Below, one piece after another: positions 12,401-27,400 of a DNA stretch of 64,000 bases (its first letter is position 1; each line of letters opens with the position of its first letter). The DNA is taken from assembly GCF_039555335.1 (NCBI RefSeq), contig NC_092628.1, positions 97,406,536 through 97,470,535 on the forward strand, in the 5' to 3' direction. Source of the stretch: Amphiura filiformis. Taxonomy: Eukaryota > Echinodermata > Ophiuroidea > Amphilepidida > Amphiuridae. Both the position numbers and the translations under genes were made by a program. The notes beneath the pieces were generated by a model, which ran no database searches, was not told the DNA's origin, and saw only the letters and a program-made list of their open reading frames with translations.

Positions 12401-15400
12401 GAAGGTACGTATGATGTCATTTCAATGGTATCAATTGGAATTGCTATATTAACATTATGAACAGTTCAGTTGTTTGTTTTTATTGCTGGTTTTAAAGATC
12501 AACAAGACCCTGCCCCTCTGTTTATGCCACTGTAACAATGTTTTCGTTTGTTTCTTATTTTTAGGACAATGAGAAGGCATTTTACATTGCTGTTACGACA
12601 GGCAACTATGAGGCATGTAAGGATCTCATTGAAAAACACAATGTTCCAGTTGATACAATATATGAGGTGATTTTATTTCATTTAAATTAGTGTGGTGTGG
12701 TTCTACCAGTTCTTTTCATCTCTGCTTTTTTCATCCTTTTCTAAATTCTCTTTGTTTGCTTGTCACTTTTGTTGTATTTTTCTTTCCTCCCTTTCTCCCA
12801 TTCGCTCCTTTTATTTCCCACAGACTTGGTCTCCAGCTTAGTTTGCTTACTTTTTCTTCCCATTCGTGAGTTTCTTCATGACTTCAATCTTCTTTATTTC
12901 ATTGCATTTTTCTTCATCTGTTATGTTTGCAGAATAAAATTGTTTAAATTGTATCATTGTATATAATATGATTGATAAAACAGTCAAAATTAATTGTGAT
13001 CAGCACTTACGGACAAAATTGCACAAAGTAATTTCACAGAGCAGGAACATTTTAAGAGCAGGAGACAAAGGGTGAAATAAAACACATGTAGAGACCATGT
13101 GTAGTTGATGCATCCAGCTCCAGAAGTCAGACAGCTTGTGTAAAGAGAATGAATTACAAATCTTAGTTAAAATGTTTATTTTTTGAACAGAAAGGACAAA
13201 CTGCCCTCTTCTCTTGTGGCAAATACTCCTATCCCAGTCAACAAAAAGTGTGCAACCTTCTTCTTGAACATAAAGCAAGTGTACATACTGAAGATCAAGT
13301 AAGTCCTATTGGTTATGTCAGGGAGGTGATTATCTTTTGGTTTGGGATGTGTGGCTTGCAGAAAATAGGGCCTCATAGCTAAGGATTTTCATAAAAGGAT
13401 CCACATGTCATCGGCTATATCACATACTGATGTATTTGCAAAATATGCATTTCGAGAAATTTAGCGATTTTCATTTGCTGCATAATCTTAATTAAAACAT
13501 TATTGTCAATTAGAACCTGATTAAAAATAATGCAAATATACCATATTTTCAATGTAATACCAAAGTATGGCTAGAATACTTTGGTAATACACTTATCACT
13601 ATCAGAGCATAACTTATTCTGCAAAAAAATTAATATTAAATACAATACGTCACTATGTGAAAAGAATTAATGACAATTTTGCTGATCAAATCGTGAATAC
13701 GTCGTGCAAATACGTCATTATGTGAAACAATTTTGCAAATATGTCACTATGTGAAATGGACAAAACTAATTAAGCCACTTTGAGGCATGGCTTTTGGTGA
13801 ATATATAGAGTAGAACGTAAAAAAACTAATGTACTAATTTTCTCAAAAATGCTTAAAATGTTGAATACGTCAGTATGTGATACGGTCGACGATGTATCAA
13901 AACCTACAAAGGATTATAGGTTAAGATAGGTCCATATGTTTACATATTTTTCACTTGCAGCCTAAGAAAAAATTATTTGAGCTATAAAATAGGTAACCCT
14001 AATGCCCTTTTTGCTTTTTGGTCAAAGGGAAAGGAAAGAAGAAAGAAAAAAGATGAAGACAAAAGTTGTTTGCTTTGGTCTGGTTTGAACCACAGAGCTC
14101 TTGGGTGTTGAGGACCAAGATTGAAGATAGCAAGCCATGTTGAGCTTCTATAAGCCCAGATGTGATGGAAAAGAATACATAACTGAGATATGCAAGGTTC
14201 TTTGGAGGTTGTAGTTGTAGAATATGATGTTTCTGATGTTTTTTACATGATATTGCTGCTCTGAATAACAACAACAACAACAACAAGCAGCTTTTATATA
14301 GCGCCGTAACATGAGCAAAACACGACCTCGGCACTTTACAGAAAAAATATCATAAACTACACATCTTACATTACTAATTTAAACAAATAAATAAACAAAG
14401 CAGCATGAAACATGGGGGAAGAAATTAGTCCGGGAATAAATGAGTTTTTGTTTGGCTCTTGAAAGAAGCAACTGTGATAGAGTTTCTGATGACATTTGGT
14501 AAAGTGTTCCATAACATTGGGGCAGCATTTGTGAAAGCGCGATCCCCTTGAGTAGTGAAAGTTCTGTTGACAACAAGGCGAGGTTGGTCGTGCCCGGAAC
14601 GCAGGTTGACAGACGGAATGTAAATGTGAAGGAGTTCAGTGAGGTAAATTGGGGCTTGATTGTGCAGGCACTTGTAAGCAAGCAGAAGGGTCTTAAAGAT
14701 GATGCGCTGTTTGACTGGCAACCAGTGCAGTTCTTGAATCAGAGGAGAAGTGTTCTCACGTCTGCTTGCCCGAAAAATGAGACGTGCAGAGCGGTTCTGG
14801 ATCTTTTGAAGCTTCTGTATGTCTTTGGCTGTGATGTTAATAAACAGAGAGTTGCAGTAGTCCAATATGGATGTTATTAGCGCTCGGACTGCTTGCTTGC
14901 AAGTGTCTTTGTCAATGAAACGACGGATTCTGTTGATATTGCGGAGATGATAGTTAGTGGAGCTAGATATGGAAGCAACCTGAGCAGTCATTGACATGTC
15001 ATCAGACTCAAACTTGAGTGGTGTTATCCAAATTCAAAGTGACAGTAGAAAGGTCTTTCAGGTTGTGTTTTGAAGCTAACACCATGAACTCTGTTTTACT
15101 TTCGTTTAGCTGCAGCTTGTTAGTGCTCATCCATGTCTTAAGTTCTGCAATACAAGCCTGGAGCTTAAAAGCTGCAACAGCAGCATCACCCGGAATTTTA
15201 GGGTCAAATTCAATATAAAGTTGCACATCATCCGCGTAAAGGTGGTAATTGATGTTATAACGGCGGATGATTGCTCCCATTGGATATGTGTACATTGTAA
15301 AAATTCCCGGGCTGATGCAAGACCTCTGTGGAAGTCCATAAAGCAGAGGAAGGCTTTCAGACATGGCTCCTGACACACAAACTTGGTGATCTCTTTTGGT

Positions 15401-18400
15401 GAGATAGGAGGCAAGCCATGCCTGCGCTGTTTCAGTAATAAAGTTTAACACAGTGCAACAAGTTAAACTCAATTTACCCTTGCTGAGAAATGGACCAATC
15501 CATGTTATTGTTTACCGGGTCAGATGTCAATCATTGTCATGCAGATAAATTTGTATTGTTTGGCTCGACCCGGGAACCAATGGGATTTGCCGCCTTCGTG
15601 GGTTTCGGGCGTGATTAGGTGGTGATTTATTCACTGTTGGTTTTGTATTGGACACGACAACAACAAAAATCTTCCCACCCACCGCGCCCTGTGTGGACAT
15701 GTGAGAAGGAAGTAAAATATAATTATGTGTGACAGTAATGAGATAATGACCTGTATAAATACAGATATATTTTATCTACTACATGGTAGTGTGTTAAATA
15801 ATAGCTAATTAAAGCATTTAACTGTCTGTAAGTTTAAAAGAAAAATCAAGAATTATGGTCCCTGTAGATAAGGAGGGAGGAATAAAGAGTTGACGCCTTG
15901 ATCATTAAAATTACATGTGACTTGCAATTAATTTCCCTTTCTCAGATCTTCATAGTTACAATGTACACTGTTTAATTAGATCATGTGTTCAATATGTTGC
16001 TACATAAAATTTATATAATTGTTCTGTATCAAACTTTTTTAGAATGATAGTTCAAGAGGGAAAGTAAGTCGTCAAAACTATATATATGTACAGGAATTGA
16101 CAATCGTATTGTTACATGCAGGCACAGGTCCGGTGTCATCAAAAACAGTAAAGTAGTCTTTTATAAGGTCAAAGACTTCACAGTAAGCAAAAGAAAATAA
16201 TGCTGGGTTTTGAATTATCTTTTCTGTATTTATTTATTATGATATATGTATATGTCATAGAATGCTAACATTAAGACTTGATCCCTTGTAACTTCAGGTA
16301 GATCACCTGTTGAAGAGTCTCAGGAATTCCACTTGGGAGCGTGGGATCTGTATGCACCAGTACCATAATTTATTGTTGAGTTTCCAGCCATGATATTTGA
16401 TGAATGATCCACGGGTTCGGGGTCAAACGCTCAGAATTTAGCCTCGGGTGGTGGCCACCAGAGTCAAGTTTGGATCACATTTGGTTTTGCTAAACGAGAT
16501 TTTCTGCGCCTTTGGTCGTTGTTTCGCTAGAGTCTTGGGTTGGGTAATTCGCTCGATTAGAGAATCTCCTATTATATATTTGGCTATAATACGGCTGAGA
16601 ATTTGTTTGTTTGTTTATTTGTTGTAGGTACTGGTGCGGGTCTTAAACAAAAGTCAATAAATGGTTGTCGTGTCTGATTGCCAACATGCATGCAAATTTT
16701 GCGTCCGAGTGTTTTCAATTTCTCTGTCTTGGGGTAATGCCATAAACGCTGGTTAGTCTGTTGATAAGAGTAGGGTAGTCCACCGTGTCGAAAGCCGCGC
16801 TTAGGTCCAGGAGGACCAGGAAGACGGCATGCTTTCTGTCGATGGCATTCAGAATATCGCTCCTTACTCTGAGTAGGGCTGTTTCAGTACTGTGCGATGG
16901 CTTATATCCTGACTGAAATGGTTCCTCTAAGTCATTAATAGCAAGATGAGATCTGATCTGAGGAAGAACTACTTTCTCCATGATCTTTGAAAAGACCTTT
17001 ATATTGCTAACAGGTCTGTAACTTTTGAGTTCGTTAGAGTCCATGCTTGGTTTCTTGATTATAGGTGTCACAATGGCTGATTTTAAGTTCATTGGAAAAC
17101 TTCCCAGAACAAGGGACCTGTTTATAATGCTCGTAAGTGGAGCGATAAGCGTGTCAGTAACTGATTTTAGCAACCAAGTAGGGAAAACATCCAAAGTGCA
17201 TTGTTTATTGGGAATATTCATGATGATCTTTGATACTTCCTCTTCAGAAACTTGGTTGAAAGTGCACAATCTTGGGTTTTCATCCGAAATAATCTTTCAC
17301 TAGCGGTTGTGTCAGTTTCGAGACCATCAAGCCTATCCGAATCAGAGCAATTTTGTTTTTGAAGAAAATTGCAAAATCATTGCTCAGCTGACTCAAAGAC
17401 TCACAGGCAGGGAGGATCTTACAGCCACTGTTCAACAGAGTATTGAGTGTCTGAAACACTTGCTTCGTGTCTGCTGTGTCAAGTTCTTTCTTATAATAAG
17501 CAGATTTTGCATTATTAATCAACTTTGTGACAATCTTGCTTTGTTCGCGTTAAAGTTCATAGTTGCGGTCATTTTGGTTTTTGTGCCATTTACGCTCCAG
17601 TTGACGCCGTTTCTGACGAGCTTTGTGAATGTTATCGTTGTACCAAGGGTATCTTGGACGGAATGGTTCTGCTTCTTTCTGTGCTTGGTGCGTGTTTGTC
17701 AATAACGATTGTCAGAGATTCCTCAAAATCTTTGCAGGCTATGTGAATGTCACTGTTAACAGCGAAGTTGTTAAGTTCAGATTCCAAATCCGCTTTAAAA
17801 TTGACAAGGTCGATGGCTTTATAATTCCTCACAGAAGACGTTATGCACAACAAAGTGATCAGAATGCAAGCTTCTATGAACATTAAGGTGCTCAATGATG
17901 TCATCTGTAGGCCTGGAAATAATCAGGTCAAGAATACCCTCCTTGATGTGAGTTGGCTCATTGACATGTTGCTCAAAGCCAACTGTAGATAGAGTTTTCA
18001 GAAATGCCTTAACCTCCGGTTTCTCTGGTTTTTCCATGTGAAGATTAAAGTCTCCAACAAACATGATCTTACTGGCTGACATACTCACATCCGTTATAAA
18101 CGAGTCAATTTCATCTAGATAGTCAGGCGTTTTCAGCTTGTTTACCTTAGAAGGAGGAGGACGGTAAATAACAACAAACATGATGTGATTGGACTTATCA
18201 CAGATAAATGTGTGTTCAAATGTCTTAGTGGTAACTGTACTAGGCTTAATTTGATATTGGAGAATTGATTTGAATAATGTTGCTATTGTTCTTATTGTTA
18301 ATAGGATGGACTGACACCCCTCCAGTTTGCTTTAACCAATGGAGCTACAGCCACTGTTGTTGAGTCACTTATTAAAGCCAAATCTGATGTTAACAAAAGG

Positions 18401-21400
18401 TTTCCTGTAAGTCCACTTTGTTCTGATTGAAAAGCAGAAAGTTTAAATAACATGCATGGTAATCTTTTTTTCCATCATTTTGATTTGTGTTAGTGGCAGT
18501 GCGATATCAAGTAGGTAGTGGCGTCGTTCATCATGTAGAACAGGATAGCAAAACAGAATTGGCCTGAAGTGGTCGTTATTATTCCAAATACTATTTGTAC
18601 TGAGTACCCCCCAGGTATTCTGAGGTCCAAAGCAAAATGTTTACATTTTTCACAATATCCAACATATAACTGATGCAAAGTTATTAAGCTAATTCATAAC
18701 TATCACTGTTCAACTCCTTACTTTACAAATACTTTACAAAAGATTTTATTTTCTCAAATTTGCAAATATGGTAGTGCGCAATGCAAATACGGCGGCCAGC
18801 ACTCTCACAATTTGTTCGACGCGCAACACAACGCGTGGAGGTTACTAATATTTACGCTGACGGCGCGGAGGTCCACTGTCAAATATTAGTAACCATGTTC
18901 AGCGTTTGCGTTTTGGCAAATAAATAAAAATTATTGGATTGCATGTATCAGGTATATTAATGAGGTTATGAATACTGGTGAGAGAACATGAAAGATCATA
19001 AATTGATCTTGATGCGCTAATGTGTAATGTTTCTATGTTCCTAGATGGACAAATATTAATGCTTTTTCATATCAATAAACCATTACCTAAAAGTACTGTT
19101 ATGTTGTTGTTTTTACCAATCAGCAGGATGGAAAACCAATGATTGCCCATGTACTGGAGGAATATAACTGGCGGAGGAATTATTTGAAATACTTATTGAA
19201 TGGAGGGATTGACATAGAGATGCAAGATGAGGTATGTAGAAAATGTCACAGTCAAGCAATATGGTTGACCATTGTTTATTGCTCAAATGTCAATTGATAT
19301 TAGAATGGCATATAATCAGCAGGGCATACCACCTGAAAGCTAGTTGCATTTGACTGAATTTATGTGAATTTACCCTTTAGTACCGCTTTTTGTATAACTT
19401 TACCATCCTAATAAATATATCTTGAGTTTAACATTTTTTGTGAGAAATTTGGATGACCTGACTTTGAGGGAATGTGGATACTAAACAGGTGACTCGCCTT
19501 TTTAAAGTAATCAAAATTAGTCTTCATATTGCTAACAAACCTCTGTCAGGTTTCAAAGAGTGAGAGCTTTCATTGATAGACCTATAATGTACCTGAAGTC
19601 CATGCTGTAGGCCGCCATTTTTAATTGTGGATAGTTATGGACTTTTAAATGGGTACATGTTTGAGAATAAATTTGTTTTATTTTTTCCCAGTTTGTTAAT
19701 ATAAAAGTAGATTTTCCATCACTAGTTTTTTATTTCTATTGACAAATGTTTTCTCAAGTTAGTTTTTCTTAAATTAAAAATCCATACACATGTAGTGTAT
19801 AATAAGCTAGCTAGTCTGTCTTGTCTCAAGTTGAGAGTAACGGCATGTTGGCTTTTGCAATGGCAGATTAGAATCGTGTGCACTAGCCCATGGAACATAT
19901 ACACATGTGAAGAAAGGCAATTTGTCCATAAGCTAGCGATGCAACCACGTAAATACATTGATTCAAAACTATTACTGCAGAATCTCAATGTTTGAAGAAA
20001 TTTGGATTTTATTATAACAGGGTCTTTACATTGCTAGTAGAATTCATCATTTAAACAAATTGTAAATTAAATTTTTTTTAAAAGTATTTTTAACAAATAA
20101 TCAGCTGCAAATCAATTGGTGAGACTATTTTGCTTTATCTCTACACAGAATGGTTATACAGCTTTATTGGCTGCTGTAGCAAGAATGAATAATGAAGTAA
20201 CAAAAGAACTCCTAAAACTTGGTGCAGATATTTCTGCCAAAGACAAGGTAGGTATTTTTGTGACCCATTTAACTTGTGCATTGAGATTTAAAAAATAAAT
20301 AGGCAATATCAATAAAGTGCTTTGTGTGTAATACATGTACCCAGACAGATAAAAAAAATCTACTTCATTGATGCCATATGAATGAACTGCGACTCCTTGG
20401 GAATTCCCTTCCAGCACGCAGGAAATTTTGCATATTTGAACATGTTCCTATTGTTTCCCTACACCTTTCTAGGGCGTAATATAGAAACGTTGCCCAAAAT
20501 ATCTGTGCCAAAAATCGCTTGCCCTCCCTCCTTTCGACATGCCAAAAATTGGTTGCCCCCCCTTTCAACCTGCCAAAAATGCTTCCCCCCCCTTTGGCCT
20601 GCCAAAAATCTTTGCCCCTAAAATTCACCACCCCGGGTACACATAATTATTTGCACCACCCCTAAGTGGCATCACTGCTAAGTTATTTGTGGCAGAAGAA
20701 GCATTTTGAAGGTATTTCATTTTTCACCGGAAGTGACCCTTTAATGACCTTTGACCCCAAATCTGTACATTTTTAAAACACAGGGTAATAACAATGCATG
20801 TGTGCAATTGGCGTCACTGTCCTACGTAATCTGTGGGAGAAGATGCATTTTTAGTTGAAATGATGTTTTTGACCCCTATGGCCCCTGCATGAACTTTGAC
20901 TCCATAAGTTTCAGGTGACATGTATTGTCATGGTCAGTGATGAATGTGACAAAGTTAGGTCAAATCGGTGTAAGCATGTGAGTGCTAGAGCAAATGTAAA
21001 GGTCAACAGAAGAAGAAAGAAGAAGTAAGAACCGGTAAGAAAAAAGACACAGATGTGACTAGGTTTGCACTTTGTAATAAATGCTTTGTACATGATTGTG
21101 TCTTGCACATTGTTTGGTCTTGATATCTTCACATAACTTGCATATTACTATCAAAGTATTAGATGAGAAAAGCCAATGTTAGCAAAATGATATGACTGAC
21201 AAGTAAGATCATGGGAATTCCCAATGTGGTATTTTTATTTAGGGTCAAAGGTCATTAAAGGTCACTTCCGGGGCATGATGAAATACCTTCAAAATGCCTC
21301 TTCTGCCACAAATAACATCGGAGAGTAATGCTGCTTGTACATATGCATCGACTTTAGCCAGTGCCTATTGGATGTTTACAGATTTAGGGTCAAAGGTCAT

Positions 21401-24400
21401 TAAGGGGTCACTTCTGGTCCAAAACGAAATTCCTTCAAAATGCATCTTCTGACACAAAATATACAGCAGTGATGCCTCGTGCACACGCACATGCATTGTA
21501 GCCAGTGGAGTTCAGAGATTTTGGGGTCAAAAATCATTAAGGGGCCACACCACAGTTGTGTTAGTGGTCTTAGGCCACTGCTATGTCTAGTTGTCATTGG
21601 AAAACTGTGAACTCCAATTTTCAAAGCTCATTGTCATTGAAACACTATGAGCCCCAATTTTTTCCACCCTCAATATTACCTAAATAGTGCACAATGTTCT
21701 GAATCATAGATATCACTTATTTGGCTAAGAAGGGTCTGTATTCTTACAGTTTCTTTACACAGCTGTGACATAGTCACTGCTGTGTCTTTTTTCTTATAAT
21801 ACAGGTTTATAGCCTCTCTCTTATTTATACAGCTGTGACATAATCACTGCTGTGTCTTTTTTTCTTACATGATCTTCTTCTTTCTGTCAACCTTTATATT
21901 ACATTTGCTCTAGCACTCACATGTAATTTAATTATATTTTGTGCTCAACTTTTCTTAAAAGGATGGAAATTCAGTTTTGCATGTATGGGCATTGAATGCT
22001 TATCGAGGCAATAATTATCAACAGTGTTGCAGCAAGCTGTTTCAAGATCTTCTTGAAGCTGAAGCTGATTTGGAATACGTAAACAAGGTATACCATTGTA
22101 TACAGGGACATTGTAACTAAATCAATAATCAGATTGCATACTTGATCAGCACAAATTTAGCATCATTATTAAAAGGGGCATTTGTAATCCAAAGCCTGCC
22201 CACTTTTTTTTTTAAAAGTTGAGATTTTTATACCACCGGAAACCTAATGTTTATGTACAAAAGATTTCTTGCAAATTCATTCTCTTGGCAAAAACTTCAT
22301 CAAATTTGTATTTACATTCAGTTAACAGAACAAAATCACAAAATTGGACTACTTTTGAAAAAAGCGCCTCATGCTTCAAGTAAGACAATGCCTTGCCAAA
22401 ATTGGGCTACTCTTGCAACGTGAAATGTTTTTGAAAACATACACATTATATTTTATATATTTATAATGATCTTTTTCCCTCAATTGAATACCTGAGTGGA
22501 AGAAGGGCCCAACTCCATCAAAACTGTTTTTGAGATATTAAGAAAAAACATAATATTTTGAAAAGTTTTATAGACAGAATGTTTTCAACTTCAGGGGACC
22601 TTCAATACATGAACATACAATATTACATACATTCGAAATTATATATGATGTTTCCATGGCATTGGTACAGGTCTTAATACGAGCTGGAGTTGGGCTCTTC
22701 TTCCACTAATATACTGCAAGTACCAGTTCCGTAAGCATATGTGTTATAAATAGCTACAGAAATCCATTAATTCCACAAGTAGAAGCATGTCATATGTTAG
22801 CAAGAAAGTTTATTGTAGTGAAAAGCAGATTTCATGGATGTTACAAAATTCCTCTTTAACCCAATATTTGTGGAAGAAGGGCCCAACTCAATGGAGTTGG
22901 GCCTTTCTTCCATGAAAATCATGATTAAGTGTACATGGAAGACTATTTTAGAGAGTGGATTTTGGCTCATCTTTCACAAACAGTCTGCTGGCAATAAAAT
23001 TATGGGTCAAACTCATTTTTGTAAAAAATTGGAGTTGGACCCTTCTTCCACTCTGGTATTCAATTAGCAATTTCCTCCATCCATAAACTAAAATCAAAAT
23101 AACATGAAAATCAAATGTTTCACCACTTTCTTTACAGTAACTGACAGTCTAAAGCTGAATTTATACTCCATTGCTGAGCGATGAGTGATTGATATTTGAC
23201 CAATGAGGTAGCGTGCTTTTCCCAACGCAACAAAAAGTGCTCTATCTCATTGGCTCAAAACCAATCAATATATGCTTAGCAATGTAGTATAAAAATCAAG
23301 CTGTTTCAGACAACGTGTGTTACTGTCTTTCTGTAAGGGTGCGAGTCCGCAGCCGACTGATGATGATGATGTAGTATAAATTCAGCTTTAGTCTTCCTCA
23401 TGGCCATCACTCCTCTGTATACAGATTTTAGCTCTCTTCAACATGGCATTCAAACCACATCTATCTGAATATGGGTCTATCTAATTTCACAAGTCTTCCT
23501 GCAGACTTTGATGAAATTCAGAGATGCATGATTACACATGTTGACATCATCAGGCAGAAAAGGCCTCTCATTAGATGTGATGTGAATGCATGCAGTGAAT
23601 AATGTGAAATGTAATCCTAATTGGCTAAAAGTTTCAATGTATAATTTGAAATTTGAATTGTAACCTTATTCTGTCAATTACATTACATGTGGATAGCACG
23701 GTGGCCGAGCGGAACGGGCTAGGACTCATAATCGGAAGGTTGCGGGTTCGAGCCCGGCGACGCCATCGTGTTGTGCCCTTGAGTAAGGCACTTTATCTCG
23801 ATTACTCCTCTCCACCCAGGTGTGAAATGGGGAGCTGTTATGAATACTGTCCATTGAGCGCCGCCCAAAGGTATGAGCATGCCTTGGGCATTGTATGGCA
23901 GCTGACATATTCTAATGATGGCGGAATAAATGTAAAGCGCTTTGGTACATGTTCACATGTGAAAGGCGCTGTATAAAATACCAACATTTTTTTTTTATTT
24001 ACATGTACAGGTATCTAATAATGTCTGTCAAACATACTAATGTCCCATATTTTTATAAAAATTATTAACTCTGAAAATTATTAACTTTGAAATCAAATTC
24101 TTCTCTGCTTCAGGATGGTTGTACTGTAACCAATTTGTGGCTGAAATCACTGGCAAGTCAATTAAAATGCAACAGAATTGCAATTGGTGATACTAAGTCC
24201 AATATGTTTTCAAGCCTTCTTAGTCCATACATGATTGAAACCACTGATAAGGTAAGAAGATTTTATTGTGAAACATTTTACTTGTGGTTTCTTATCCAAA
24301 CAAAAGATGAAACATTCACTGTAAATGCAAACCACCAAAATCCAACATCTAATTATTTCTGATTAAAAAACTTGAATGCTCCTAAAATGAAAACAGGCAG

Positions 24401-27400
24401 ATTGGCAGGGGAACTTCATTATTTTTCCGCCATGGTGGGTTAACCCTGAACTTACACTTAATTTAGGTGTATTTTGTCTTGGGTTCAGTCTCTAGCATGG
24501 AAAGTTTGCTATATCTTTATAAATATAATGATTGTTTGTAGGCCTACTTGATTTGGGTTGTTGCTTTTCGTATTTGAAAGAACCAATGTTTAATTACAAT
24601 ATTTCTGGGTGCTGTAATGTACGAGATTCAGCTATGAATATACATTTTACCAATTTGGCAATAGGAATTTGCTTCATTTAGCAAATGCATGATGACTTTC
24701 TTGTGATGACCTTCAAGATGTGTCTATTATCAGAAAAAGAGATGAGGTTGTTGGGGGGTTATTGTACTTGAAGAGTTTAGGCAGATATGAAATGTGCTGG
24801 ATTGGTTTTTTGTTCATGGATGAAATTTGCTGTAATCGACAAAATCTGACGAATGACTCATTTTCAGTCCAGATTGACACCCAACACATTGAAAATGATT
24901 AAATTTTGACGAAAATATGATATTTTTTTAAATTAACACTTGTCTAATTTATTGGTAGATTTTAAACCTATACCCACAACTAAAATTGTTCACTTACGTA
25001 TGCTTTCGACACGACGACTCTGTGTCTTTTTCAAACTGATTGTGATTGGGTTATTGATCTGGGATGTCACATGCCGGGGTCACATGACGAGCTGGCGATG
25101 TCATGTGACAGAACAGGTTCATAGACCGGAGGTAGCTGGTGGCGGCCTTTGTCCTTGTTGAGTGAACTGGGGTGGCGTCTGATGTTGATGGCTTCCCTTA
25201 CACCACGGTTAAACCAGTTGGGAGTCCTGATCAAGCACTTTAACATCCTTCCATGCGATGGTGTGTTTCGCGGCTTGAGCGTGTTGAGCGACTGGCGAGG
25301 AGGCATTGCTCTTGCATTTATGTTCCGTCAATTTTCACATGAAATGTGATAAACAGTTCCGGAGCGTTGCCGGCGTGCTGGTGAATAAAGCGGACACATC
25401 ATATGAAATTAAGACTACATCCTGTGCTCAGCTTTTCAACTAACTCCTGAGAGTTCTTGAGGTGGTATGGGGTGTTCCCTGCTAGGAGATATTATAATAT
25501 GATATGATATTATAAGGAAAGTGCTATCAATGAAATAATTAATATATTAATAATTAATTAATTAATTAATATATTAAACATACATTTTGTTTTTAAGATC
25601 TATAATTTGACATTGAACTCTACTTTGGCACAATAACTTTGCAGAAGTATTATAGTCCTAGCAATCAATACATTCAGAAAATACAAGATGTGCTTGTAAT
25701 TAAACAGTAAACTATACATTGCGAATAAATACTTAAGTATATTTTGAATAAAATGCCATGCTTTTAAGGGATTGCAGGAGCCATATTATTTCAGTTTAAG
25801 CCATTTAATTAAAAATGTGTAGTGTACTAAATACTAGTAAATGGTAAAAGACCAAATTTAAGGCAAAAAGACAAGTTTGGAGTTTTGAAGGAGAGAGTTG
25901 ACAGAAAGTTGAAGGAGTTAGATTGACTAGCGGGACACCCGCGCTACGCGCGGGTCCCCGCTAGGTGAGTAAATGGGAGAGCGTTCACTAAAACAGGAGG
26001 AATTACTGAACAGGTAGAATCATTGAAACGGTAAATTTTATTTATCTGAACCTGACCCTCCTTAAGCCTATGTTTCCATTTGAACTTTCTTTCTTTTTAG
26101 TTTCTTCTACATGGGCCAATTTTGTTCCATTAAAAAAAATTCTGCTGCTAAGCTTGCGATTTTCCGTTGACCATTTGTTTTTATTTATTCAATCCCGTTC
26201 CCGTTATTTTCTAAATCTGTCCTTTCTTACATTTCCCTTTTAGCTTCTTTTTTTATTTGCTGCTTGTGATTTCCCGTTTTCATGTTATTTATTTGATTCT
26301 GTCCTCAGTTTAATAGCCTTTTTATTTAAATTTCCTGATCTTATTATAGCTTTCTTACATTTCTTGAAGAACCCACATACTCGTACAGCCTGTTTGTCCT
26401 CATTTTGTTTTCTTTTTTATTTATAGTAGGCCTACCTCTTCATGTTGTTTGTACTTTTTCCCACATCTTTTTCCCGTATTTATTACGCTACGCTCCTTAA
26501 TACCCTTCCTTACGCCTCTCTGCGTCGCTTACGCGTGCCATGGCGTAGTGCTGCGTTACCAAGCTGGTATCGCTAGCTTCTGTGTTTCAGCATTAGATAT
26601 GCCGTGCGACGCGCAGGGCTAGCTTAGTATAACTGACTCCTTTTTTTGTTTATTTAGTATAGCAACGGACCACATTTTCACTGATTTTGAGGCCAATTCT
26701 TGACCGTTTTCAACCAAATTTTCGCATTACCGTCTCCGTATATTCCTCGATCTCCCGTATGAATTTGGTGACATTTGGATCGAAAACTGACGGAGCCTTT
26801 ATGTGCATAGATACAACATTCCCCTATTTATAGTAAGATATGGACATGATGGGTGTAAGCGCGATAATGTGGAAGGTCAGGTCAAGGTCATCTGAGGTGA
26901 ATTGAGTATAAATTGTCAGATTGTCAATCACAAAGTCATTTGAGATCGACTAAGTATATATGTGACCGTCCATCTCAAACCACTCGTAAAGTGGGCAAAT
27001 TATATTTCGAGTTACAGTGCAAAATGTGCATAAAGATTGTATTCATATGTACCTAATTATTGTCCTACATGTTTCTCCTTTTAGTGTCAGTCAAACGCCA
27101 ATTTTTAATCCTATTGTTGTAGAGGATAATAAACTTATAGTAAATAGCTCTAGTCTTTGTTTGCTTTGGCTAAATCCTGTTCAAGTGATGGGCTAACCAA
27201 CAATCAACAATGAGAGGACATTCCTGAACCTCGTTGACTTGGGGATGATTTGAAGTGACCGCCAATTATGACCATTTGATATGTAATACCAGCAATGTGG
27301 AAAAAGAGAAAAAATGTAGCCCCAAAATAATGTACCCTTTTACTGAAGGAGCAAAGTTTAACAAGCCATAACTCCACGTCTGGATATCATATTATAAACA

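Noticed and set aside
15440-16733. A solitary LTR
   Set aside because: A 5 bp duplication fits, but no clear TG...CA termini or second copy in the window support it, so the class is left open.
23693-23765. A functional tRNA gene
   Set aside because: The tRNA-like part continues directly into a SINE core and LINE-like tail, and the arms pair imperfectly.
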